DNA of 13,868 nucleotides from positions 1 to 13,868 of the forward strand of contig DBWZ01000057.1 in the NCBI GenBank assembly GCA_002309345.1. The letters are read 5' to 3'. This DNA is from Pseudobutyrivibrio sp. UBA1225. Lineage in GTDB: Bacteria > Bacillota > Clostridia > Lachnospirales > Lachnospiraceae. Shown one piece after another: positions 6,660 to 13,584 of this stretch (its first letter is position 1; each line of letters opens with the position of its first letter). The notes beneath the pieces were generated by a model, which made no database searches, was not told where the DNA came from, and was given only the letters and a program-made list of their open reading frames with translations. A program made the position numbers and the translations under genes.

Positions 6660-7574
6660 ATGTTTAAATATCACATTTTAGCGCTTTTGCTGGGGACGAT
6701 TATTGAGTTATTTGTTGGCAGATTATACGGAGTTTGGAATCCGTTTGATGCAATTTACAATTGGGCAAAATATTTAGATAGAGCACTTCTTGGGGATGAG
6801 TTGATATTGCTAGAGCCATCAAAGCAAAGACATTTTGGAGTGTGGCTGTTAATTCTGGTTTTGCTTCCAGCATTTATCGTAATTACGTTTTTTACTTTAT
6901 TGTTCTATGAGATTTCACCGGTGCTTGGGATTTTGTTCGAAGCAGTGGCAAGTTATTTTTGTTTTGAGGCCAATCACATCTTTTATACATCTCGAGAGGT
7001 GATGTGCTCAATTTATGGCGACGATATAGAGACTGCTAGGTCTACAGTGCATACCTTTACCAGAGTGGACACAGATGGGATGGATGTACCAAAGCTTTCC
7101 AAGGCTACTATCACCAAGGTGGCGAATGAGGCTGGGGATTCTTGCATTTCACCAATGATTGTTTTGTTTTTGTTTGGACCGATAGGTGGGTTCATCTACA
7201 GATCAGTTGATATAATAGATGGGATAGTAGGACACAAGGAAAAGCGATACGAGCATTTTGGTTTGTATCCAGCCCGAGTAAATAAGATTTTAGACTACAT
7301 ACCTGGAAGATTCAGCGGATGGTTAGCCGTTATCTGTGCTAGACATACCTTTGGTGGTTTTAATGGCAAGAATGCTAGATACATTCATCTGCGAGACAAG
7401 TACAAAGCTGTGTCCGCATTTGCCGGAGCGCTAGAGGTTTCGCTCAAAAATGACACTATCGGCGATGACGACAAGCCGGTAGAACCAAAGGACATCAAAG
7501 TGGCGGCAGCACTACTGAGAAATATGTTTATTTTTTGCCAGTGTGTTCTAGTGATTTTGTTAGTATTTTTCTGA
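6660..7574 (+). CDS. CobD/CbiB-like membrane protein with degenerate active site
   Basis: Membrane protein of 304 residues. It follows the layout of CobD/CbiB (adenosylcobinamide-phosphate synthase, usually 310-320), but nearly every signature is altered. The N-terminal DxxxGDP motif reads ELFVGRL (16-22). The conserved E-T-x-A-E-N-x-x-D-G segment is TKVANEAGDS (about 152-161), though the following SP remains. DSMVGY is DGIVGH (187-192). ARLDD-x-x-N-x-x-PAR is ARVNKILDYIPGR (205-217). The NHxSPNS loop, normally just before AGALGV, appears deleted at about 248-254, while AGALEVSL follows at once. The C-terminal GDDDKPVEPKDI tail matches the family. The frame is intact and the gene starts with a good site (AAGGGGCG). 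I read it as a homologue that has lost the original chemistry, paired with the CobS-like protein. A true but very divergent enzyme remains possible. Confidence 0.75.
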   Translation: MFKYHILALLLGTIIELFVGRLYGVWNPFDAIYNWAKYLDRALLGDELILLEPSKQRHFGVWLLILVLLPAFIVITFFTLLFYEISPVLGILFEAVASYFCFEANHIFYTSREVMCSIYGDDIETARSTVHTFTRVDTDGMDVPKLSKATITKVANEAGDSCISPMIVLFLFGPIGGFIYRSVDIIDGIVGHKEKRYEHFGLYPARVNKILDYIPGRFSGWLAVICARHTFGGFNGKNARYIHLRDKYKAVSAFAGALEVSLKNDTIGDDDKPVEPKDIKVAAALLRNMFIFCQCVLVILLVFF

Positions 7575-7600
7575 AAAATTGGTGGAATTTAAAAATACTT
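7563..7600 (+). repeat. AT-rich inverted repeat over the CobD-like stop codon
   Basis: AGTATTTTT (7563-7571) and AAAAATACT (7592-7600) are perfect 9-base inverted copies. A second inner pair AAATT (7577-7581) / AATTT (7587-7591) closes a GGTGG loop. The structure ends 6 bases before a TATAAT. It could be a weak terminator or an operator overlapping the promoter of the next unit; low GC and no proper T-run argue against a strong terminator. Confidence 0.5.
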
Positions 7601-7606
7601 TGCATT

Positions 7607-7612
7607 ATAATT
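7607..7612 (+). promoter_or_regulatory. Putative -10 of the microprotein-alaS unit
   Basis: Perfect TATAAT. The best -35 match by sequence is TTGGTG (7580-7585), but its spacer of 21 bases is long; TGGAAT (7584-7589) has 17-base spacing but poor sequence. Transcription would start near 7618, leaving a leader of about 40 bases with no room for a T-box. Confidence 0.5.
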
Positions 7613-7657
7613 TATAGCGAGTATGCACTAAATATTTGAAAATTAGGAGGAATTGCT

Positions 7658-7819
7658 ATGTCTGCATTTTTATCTAGTTTTGCAAGTTATTTAATAAAAA
7701 TGATCATACTAATTGCTTTAGGCATTATGGGCGGATTTATTGGAATCAAGCTCCGCCAGGCTAGCAATAGGAAGAAAGGAATCGATGTAGATTCATCAGA
7801 TGTTTCTTCCGATGAATAA
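7658..7819 (+). CDS. Small single-span membrane protein (53 aa), unknown function
   Basis: Unrecognised microprotein of 53 residues. It has a very strong ribosome binding site (AGGAGG, 7645-7650) seven bases before ATG, which is the main evidence that it is translated. Residues about 4-31 form one hydrophobic helix with a glycine-rich stretch (GIMGGFIGI), which could help helix packing. A positively charged patch (KLRQASNRKK, 31-40) follows, then an acidic serine-rich tail (DVDSSDVSSDE). By the positive-inside rule the C-terminus should be cytoplasmic. It is complete, with its own TAA, and ends 20 bases before the alaS start, so the two are probably co-transcribed. No function is proposed. 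Confidence 0.75.
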   Translation: MSAFLSSFASYLIKMIILIALGIMGGFIGIKLRQASNRKKGIDVDSSDVSSDE

Positions 7820-7839
7820 TCTTTTGGAGGAATGTTGTT

Positions 7840-10491
7840 TTGAATACCGGTGTTAATGATTTACGACGCGCCTACTTGGAGTTCTTTGAGAGCAAAGATC
7901 ATCTTTGTCTCAACAGTTTTTCTCTTGTACCACACAATGATAACAGCTTATTGCTTATCAATGCGGGTATGGCACCACTCAAGCCATACTTTACCGGACA
8001 GGAGATTCCACCACGTAGACGCGTTACCACATGTCAGAAATGTGTTAGAACAGGTGATATTGATAATGTAGGTAAGACGGCTCGCCATCTTACTTTTTTT
8101 GAGATGTTAGGAAATTTCTCATTTGGTGATTATTTCAAGCACGAAGCCATCGCTTGGTCATGGGAATTCCTTACAGAGGTTCTTGGCCTTGATCCAAACC
8201 GTCTCTATCCATCTATCTACGGAGAGGATGAAGAGGCATTCGAAATCTGGACTAAAGAGGTTGGCGTTGCCCCAGAGCGAATCACTCGTTTCTATCGTGA
8301 TCCTGAGACAGGTGAATGCGACAACTTCTGGGAGCATGGCGCAGGTCCTTGCGGTCCATGTTCAGAGATTTATTATGATCGTGGAGAGAAATACGGCTGC
8401 GGCAAGCCTGATTGCAAGGTCGGATGTGATTGCGACCGCTACATGGAGGTTTGGAACAACGTATTCACTCAGTTCAACGGTGATGGTCATGGCGGCTATG
8501 AAGAGCTTGCTCAAAAGAACATCGATACAGGTATGGGACTCGAGCGTCTTGCAGTAGTTATGCAGGATGTTGATTCCGTTTTCGATATCGATACTATGAA
8601 GGCTATTCGTGACAAGATTTGCGAGATGTCAGGCAAGAAGTATCAGGTAGATGCTCTCGACGATGTTTCAATCCGTCTTATCACTGACCATATTCGTTCG
8701 TCTACTTTCCTTGTATCTGATGGTGTTACACCTTCAAACGAGGGACGTGGCTATGTACTTCGTCGTCTCATCCGTCGTGCTGCTAAGCACGGTCGTGCTC
8801 TTGGAATCAAGGGTACATTCATGGCAAAGCTAGCCGAGACAGTTATCAACGAATGCAAGGATGGCTATCCAGAGCTCTGGGAGAAGCGCGAATACATCTT
8901 TAAGACTCTCACAGCAGAAGAGGATCAGTTCAACAAGACTATCGACAAAGGTCTTGATATTCTTGCAGGTATGGAAGAAAAGCTTGTGGCTTCTGGCTCA
9001 AAGGAACTTTCAGGCGAAGATACATTCAAGCTTTACGATACTTATGGATTCCCTGTAGATCTTACAGCTGAAATCCTTGAGGAGAAGGGCTTCACATACG
9101 ACGCTGAAGGCTTTGAGGCTTGCATGGAAAAGCAAAGACAGACAGCTCGTGCTGCTCGTAAAGAGACTAACTACATGGGTGCAGATGCATCTGTTTACGA
9201 CGATATCGACTTAAAAATCACTTCAGAGTTTGTTGGTTACGACAAGACTACATCTGAGTCTACAGTCACTGTTCTCACTACTGAGACTGAGATTGTTGAT
9301 ACACTTGCAGAGGGCATGATTGGTACAATCATCGTTCCCGAAACGCCATTCTACGCTACAATGGGTGGTCAGATTGGTGACACAGGTGTTATCTCCACAG
9401 CAAACGGTGAGTTCGAGGTTAAGGATACAATCAAGCTCAAGGGTGGCAAGATTGGCCATGTGGGCGAGATGAAATCAGGCATGATTAAGGTTGGAGAGCA
9501 GGTTACACTTACTGTGGATGCCGCTCGTCGTGCTCGTATCTGTAAGAATCACTCAGCAACTCACCTTATGCAGAAGGTACTTCGCGAGGTTCTTGGAACT
9601 CACGTTGAGCAAAAAGGTTCTTATCAGGACGCTGACAGAACTCGTTTCGATTTCTCTCATTTCTCTGCAATGACAGAAGAAGAGCTTGCAAAGGTTGAAA
9701 AGATGGTTAACGACAAGATTGCCGAAGGTCTTGCTGTTGAGACTGCCATCATGTCAATTGACGAGGCAAAGAAGAGCGGTGCAATGGCTCTCTTTGGTGA
9801 GAAATACGGCGATACTGTTCGCGTAGTCAAAATGGGAGATTTCTCGGTAGAGCTTTGTGGTGGTACACACGTTGCAAACACATCCGAGATTTCGGCATTC
9901 AAGATTTTATCAGAGTCAGGTGTTGCTGCTGGTACACGTCGTATCGAAGCAATCACAGGACAGGCTGTATTCGAATACTACAACGGCCTTGAGACAAAGC
10001 TTAACGGAGCAGCTGCAGCACTTAAGTGTAAGCCAGCTGAGGTTGAAGAAAAGATTGCGCATCTTCAGAAGCAGCTCAAGGAAGCAAATTCAGAGCTTGA
10101 GTCTTTGAAGGCAAAGGCAGCACAGGCTGCAGTTGGCGATGTAATGGATTCAGTCACCGAGGTTAAGGGAGTCAAGCTTCTTGCAACATCAGTTGCTGGT
10201 GTTGATATGAACGGACTTCGCGATCTTGGAGATGACCTCAAGAACAAGCTTGGCGAAGGTGTTGTTGTTCTTGCATCAGAAAACGATGGCAAGGTAAACC
10301 TTGTTGTTATGGTCACAGATGCAGCACAGGCTGCAGGTGCTCATGCAGGCAACCTTATCAAGGCTATTGCTCCAAAGGTTGGCGGTGGTGGCGGCGGTCG
10401 TCCAAATATGGCACAGGCCGGCGGCAAGAATCCAGCTGGTATTGCAGATGCATTGGCTGAGGCCAAAACAGTTCTTGAAGGTATGCTTTAA
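7840..10491 (+). CDS. alaS: Alanyl-tRNA synthetase
   Basis: Full-length class II AlaRS, 883 residues, charging tRNA-Ala with alanine in the cytoplasm. The N-terminal catalytic core includes NAGMAPLKPYFTG, the TARHLTFFEMLGNFSFGDYF stretch, and motif 3 GMGLERLAVVM. A cysteine-rich segment (CGKPDCKVGCDCD) lies in the catalytic domain, as in many Clostridia. The editing domain has HSATH (H571, H575) and CGGTH (C673, H677), the four metal ligands that clear mischarged Ser-tRNA. The C-terminal domain has a coiled-coil part (about 725-765) and ends in the glycine-rich GGGGGGRPNMAQAGG. Start: TTG at 7840. GGAGG at 7826-7830 is nine bases upstream, and the ATG at 7832 is out of frame and stops after three codons. 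The protein N-terminus matches the family at this codon. No T-box leader is present. Confidence 0.98.
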   Translation: MNTGVNDLRRAYLEFFESKDHLCLNSFSLVPHNDNSLLLINAGMAPLKPYFTGQEIPPRRRVTTCQKCVRTGDIDNVGKTARHLTFFEMLGNFSFGDYFKHEAIAWSWEFLTEVLGLDPNRLYPSIYGEDEEAFEIWTKEVGVAPERITRFYRDPETGECDNFWEHGAGPCGPCSEIYYDRGEKYGCGKPDCKVGCDCDRYMEVWNNVFTQFNGDGHGGYEELAQKNIDTGMGLERLAVVMQDVDSVFDIDTMKAIRDKICEMSGKKYQVDALDDVSIRLITDHIRSSTFLVSDGVTPSNEGRGYVLRRLIRRAAKHGRALGIKGTFMAKLAETVINECKDGYPELWEKREYIFKTLTAEEDQFNKTIDKGLDILAGMEEKLVASGSKELSGEDTFKLYDTYGFPVDLTAEILEEKGFTYDAEGFEACMEKQRQTARAARKETNYMGADASVYDDIDLKITSEFVGYDKTTSESTVTVLTTETEIVDTLAEGMIGTIIVPETPFYATMGGQIGDTGVISTANGEFEVKDTIKLKGGKIGHVGEMKSGMIKVGEQVTLTVDAARRARICKNHSATHLMQKVLREVLGTHVEQKGSYQDADRTRFDFSHFSAMTEEELAKVEKMVNDKIAEGLAVETAIMSIDEAKKSGAMALFGEKYGDTVRVVKMGDFSVELCGGTHVANTSEISAFKILSESGVAAGTRRIEAITGQAVFEYYNGLETKLNGAAAALKCKPAEVEEKIAHLQKQLKEANSELESLKAKAAQAAVGDVMDSVTEVKGVKLLATSVAGVDMNGLRDLGDDLKNKLGEGVVVLASENDGKVNLVVMVTDAAQAAGAHAGNLIKAIAPKVGGGGGGRPNMAQAGGKNPAGIADALAEAKTVLEGML

Positions 10492-10554
10492 TCAAGATGA
10501 ATATATTACTAGTACAAGCGTTTTATAGGGATAATAATAACTTAAAAAAAGTAG

Positions 10555-10583
10555 TTGACTAATATTAATTTAGTTATTATAAT
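10555..10583 (+). promoter_or_regulatory. Sigma-A promoter of rpsU
   Basis: TTGACT (10555-10560), 17-base spacer, TATAAT (10578-10583): the best promoter in the window. The start point would be near 10590, giving a leader of about 57 bases that carries three ATTAGT repeats and then the ribosome binding region. The alaS gene before it ends with no visible intrinsic terminator, so some alaS transcripts may read into rpsU. Confidence 0.85.
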
Positions 10584-10646
10584 GCTTATTAGTGCTTTTA
10601 GATTAATTAGTACAATCCCCAGATGGAGGGAGGTTAGGATTAGACT

Positions 10647-10823
10647 ATGTCATATGTAACGGTTAAAGAAAACGAATCATTGGACAGCGCACTTCGTCGT
10701 TTCAAGAGGAGTTGTGCTAAAGCTGGTATCCAGCAAGAGATTCGCAAACGTGAGCACTATGAGAAGCCTTCAGTAAAGCGTAAGAAAAAGTCTGAGGCTG
10801 CTAGAAAGCGTAAATACAATTAA
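10647..10823 (+). CDS. rpsU: Small ribosomal subunit protein bS21
   Basis: Complete 58-residue S21 of the 30S subunit. It begins MSYVTVKENESLDSALRRF and continues with CAKAGIQQEIRKREHYEKPS, both hallmarks of the family, and has a lysine/arginine-rich C-terminus (KRKKKSEAARKRKYN) that contacts rRNA. S21 helps initiation by sitting near the anti-Shine-Dalgarno end of 16S rRNA. Its site is unusual: a purine block GGAGGGAGG (10625-10633) lies 13 bases before the ATG, with a second AGGAT (10636-10640) at normal distance. It has its own promoter and terminator, so it can be expressed alone although it lies between alaS and prfC. Confidence 0.97.
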   Translation: MSYVTVKENESLDSALRRFKRSCAKAGIQQEIRKREHYEKPSVKRKKKSEAARKRKYN

Positions 10824-10848
10824 TTACGTTTAAATTTATGAAATCATG

Positions 10849-10877
10849 GCCTATACCGTAGGGTATAGGCTATTTTT
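10849..10877 (+). terminator. Intrinsic terminator of rpsU
   Basis: Perfect 9-base stem GCCTATACC (10849-10857) / GGTATAGGC (10862-10870) with the tight loop GTAG, followed by TATTTTT. It lies 25 bases after the rpsU stop codon. Confidence 0.88.
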
Positions 10878-10901
10878 CGGTCAATATGTCACTATTTTGG
10901 A

Positions 10902-10917
10902 TATAATTTTTTGGAGG
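10902..10917 (+). promoter_or_regulatory. TATAAT next to the prfC ribosome binding site
   Basis: TATAAT at 10902-10907 is only six bases before GGAGG (10913-10917). No good -35 is seen 17 bases upstream (GGTCAA, 10879-10884). If used, transcription would start at or next to the first G of GGAGG, so the mRNA leader would be about 9 bases. As it follows the rpsU terminator directly, it is the only obvious promoter candidate for prfC; readthrough is the alternative. Confidence 0.4.
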
Positions 10918-10921
10918 AAAC

Positions 10922-12511
10922 ATGGCACATTCAGTAGAAGAAGAGATAAAGAGACGTCGCACCTTTGCGATTATTTCCCATCCCGATGCAGGTAAAACTA
11001 CACTTACAGAAAAGTTCTTGCTCTACGGTGGACAAATCAACCTTGCAGGTTCTGTTAAGGGTAAGGCTACAGCAAGGCACGCTGTTTCTGATTGGATGGA
11101 AATCGAAAAGGAGAGAGGTATTTCGGTTACTTCTTCAGTACTTCAGTTTGAATATGATGGATATTGCATAAATATCCTTGATACACCAGGACATCAGGAT
11201 TTCTCTGAGGATACTTATCGTACACTTATGGCTGCCGATTCGGCGGTAATGGTTATCGATGCTTCTAAGGGTGTCGAGGCACAGACAAGAAAGCTTTTTA
11301 AGGTCTGTGTTATGCGTCATATTCCTATATTTACATTCATCAACAAGATGGATAGAGACGCCAATGATACCTTCGAGCTTTTAGACGATATAGAAAACGA
11401 GCTTGGAATAGCAACAGTTCCTGTGAATTGGCCAATTGGCTCTGGAAAGGACTTCAAGGGTGTCTATGACAGAAACCAGCGCACTGTTCGAATGTTCTCC
11501 GACACACAAAAGGGTACAAAACAGGGTGAGGAGCGTATTCTTTCAGTAGACGACCCAGCTCTTTTAGAGGAAATTGGACAGGAGAAATACGACCAGCTTA
11601 TGGAAGAGCTTGAGCTAATTGATGGTGCTGGTGCAGAGTTTGATCAGGAGCTTGTCACTAAAGGTGAGCTTTCACCAGTATTCTTTGGTTCAGCCCTTAC
11701 AAACTTTGGTGTAGAGACATTCCTTGAGCATTTCCTTCAGATGACATATTCACCACTTCCTCGTAAGAGTGATGCTGGGGAAATCAGCCCATTTTCAGAG
11801 GATTTCTCGGCATTTGTATTTAAAATACAGGCCAACATGAACAAGGCGCATCGTGACCGTGTAGCATTTCTTAGAGTTTGTTCAGGCACATTTGATGCGA
11901 CAAAGGAATACTTGCATGTACAAGGCAATCGTAAGGCTAAGCTTTCTGCCCCTCAGCAGATGATGGCCGACGAGCGCAAAATCGTTGATAAAGCCTATGC
12001 TGGCGACATCATCGGCGTATTTGATCCAGGTCTTTATAGCATTGGCGATACCTTTACATCAGCAAAGAAGCCTTTCAAATTTGAAGGTATTCCTACATTT
12101 GCGCCAGAACACTTTGCCCGTGTGCGTCAGGTTGATACCATGAAGCGTAAGCAATTTATGAAGGGAATCACTCAGATTGCGCAGGAGGGTGCAATTCAGA
12201 TTTTCCAAGAATTCAACACTGGCATGGAAGAAATCATCGTAGGTGTTGTTGGTGTTCTTCAGTTTGATGTATTAAAATATAGATTGAACAACGAGTACAA
12301 TGTAGAAATCGGTCTAGAGAATCTTCCTTATGAGCATATAAGATGGATTGAGGGAGATTACGACATCGACAAGATTTCTGGTACTTCCGATATGAAGAAA
12401 ATCAAGGACTTAAAGGATAGACCACTATTATTGTTTGTTAATTCATGGTCTGTTGGAATGGTTCTTGATAGAAACGAAGGATTAACTCTCTCTGAATTTG
12501 GTACAAATTAA
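10922..12511 (+). CDS. prfC: Peptide chain release factor 3 (RF3)
   Basis: Translational GTPase of 529 residues, the normal RF3 length. Nucleotide-binding motifs are in order: G1 SHPDAGKTT (19-27), G2 RGISVTSS (65-72), G3 DTPGHQDF (87-94) and G4 NKMD (141-144). Domains II and III follow, with the RF3-like ending that includes RPLLLFVNSW. Family knowledge: RF3 uses GTP to remove RF1/RF2 from the ribosome after peptide release, and it also takes part in post-peptidyl-transfer quality control. The start has GGAGG five bases before ATG. Its TAA stop shares its last base with the ATG of the acyltransferase gene (TAATG), so the two genes are almost certainly transcribed together. Confidence 0.97.
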   Translation: MAHSVEEEIKRRRTFAIISHPDAGKTTLTEKFLLYGGQINLAGSVKGKATARHAVSDWMEIEKERGISVTSSVLQFEYDGYCINILDTPGHQDFSEDTYRTLMAADSAVMVIDASKGVEAQTRKLFKVCVMRHIPIFTFINKMDRDANDTFELLDDIENELGIATVPVNWPIGSGKDFKGVYDRNQRTVRMFSDTQKGTKQGEERILSVDDPALLEEIGQEKYDQLMEELELIDGAGAEFDQELVTKGELSPVFFGSALTNFGVETFLEHFLQMTYSPLPRKSDAGEISPFSEDFSAFVFKIQANMNKAHRDRVAFLRVCSGTFDATKEYLHVQGNRKAKLSAPQQMMADERKIVDKAYAGDIIGVFDPGLYSIGDTFTSAKKPFKFEGIPTFAPEHFARVRQVDTMKRKQFMKGITQIAQEGAIQIFQEFNTGMEEIIVGVVGVLQFDVLKYRLNNEYNVEIGLENLPYEHIRWIEGDYDIDKISGTSDMKKIKDLKDRPLLLFVNSWSVGMVLDRNEGLTLSEFGTN

Positions 12512-13584
12512 TGACTATAAACGAAGCTGCTATTGATAGAAAGAATAACCTCAATTTAATCCGACTAATTGCCAGTTTGATGGTGGTATATATGCATTCC
12601 TATGCTCTTTGCATTGCAGACCAGACTAGGGATGTGTTTTATACACTCACCAATCACAAGGCATTAGCCGGAGGAATTGCGGTGTATATTTTCTTTATCA
12701 TTAGTGGCTTTTTAATTTGCAGGAGCTTTGACAAAACAAAGAGTGTGGGCTCATATTTTAAAGCAAGATTCCTTAGAATATGGCCTCTCTATTTTGTGGT
12801 TATAATGGTGGCTGTGTTTGTATTAGGCCCAATTATAACAGAGCTCCCTTTTAATATTTATATTTCAGACGGTTCTTTGCAATATCTTAGGAATCTATAT
12901 TTTGATTCTGAATATTCTGGTTTGCCTTGGGTATTTATAAACCACTATAATCAAAGCGTTAATGGCTCCTTGTGGACATTGATGTACGAGGTGGTTTGCT
13001 ATATCTTGGTGGCTGTCACTGCTCTTGTGTGGAAAAGATTCAAGTCCAGTGCCTTTGTTGCTTCAGGTGTATTGGGATGTCTGTATTTAGTGCAGACCTA
13101 CTCTAGTTTCAGGAACAATTCATTTTTGTCTAATGCGGTAGTTTCAAACTTCGTAAAGCTAGGATTCTTCTTTACAATTGGGATGGGATACTATCTATAT
13201 GGCGATAAGATTAAGCTTTCTTTGGGGATTTTTGCCCTTGCTATAGTAGGATTAGTTCTGGCAATACTATTTGCAGATTTTATTATTGGATTTGGAGTGT
13301 TTGGCTCTTACATAATCTTTTATCTAGCATTCCAAAAGCGATTTGTAGCAAGCTGGTATGACAAGATAGGAGACTTATCCTACGGAATTTACATCATGTC
13401 ATTTCCAATCCAACAAACCCTCATAGAATTACTTGGGGCGCCGAAAAACGAATACAGCAAAATCTTAATCATGAATCCACACAAAAACATGGCCCTAACA
13501 TTCCTAATCGTAATACCGTTGGCGTGGATCAGCTGGCACCTAATCGAAAAACCATGCCTCAGCCTCAAGAACAAGACTAAGTAG
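12511..13584 (+). CDS. Acyltransferase-3 family membrane protein
   Basis: Polytopic membrane protein of 357 residues with about ten hydrophobic spans, typical of the family that transfers acetyl or other acyl groups to cell-surface polysaccharides, peptidoglycan or lipids. Family marks: NLNLIRLIASLMVVYMHS (13-30) with the key histidine H29; FFIISGFLI (61-69); the ARFLRIWPLYF segment (85-95); NGSLWTLMYE (151-160) with conserved E160; and WHLIEKP near the C-terminus. No separate SGNH domain is fused. The start codon overlaps the prfC stop by one base, and I see no ribosome binding site before it, which suggests reinitiation after prfC. The acceptor substrate is unknown. No terminator is evident after the stop codon. 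Confidence 0.9.
   Translation: MTINEAAIDRKNNLNLIRLIASLMVVYMHSYALCIADQTRDVFYTLTNHKALAGGIAVYIFFIISGFLICRSFDKTKSVGSYFKARFLRIWPLYFVVIMVAVFVLGPIITELPFNIYISDGSLQYLRNLYFDSEYSGLPWVFINHYNQSVNGSLWTLMYEVVCYILVAVTALVWKRFKSSAFVASGVLGCLYLVQTYSSFRNNSFLSNAVVSNFVKLGFFFTIGMGYYLYGDKIKLSLGIFALAIVGLVLAILFADFIIGFGVFGSYIIFYLAFQKRFVASWYDKIGDLSYGIYIMSFPIQQTLIELLGAPKNEYSKILIMNPHKNMALTFLIVIPLAWISWHLIEKPCLSLKNKTK

Noticed and set aside
7575..7657. T-box leader controlling alaS
   Set aside because: Fewer than about 85 bases are available before the microprotein and 20 before alaS; no T-box consensus sequence is present.
8123..8557. Frame of 144 codons in +2 of alaS
   Set aside because: Lies wholly in the conserved AlaRS catalytic domain; codon-pattern shadow.
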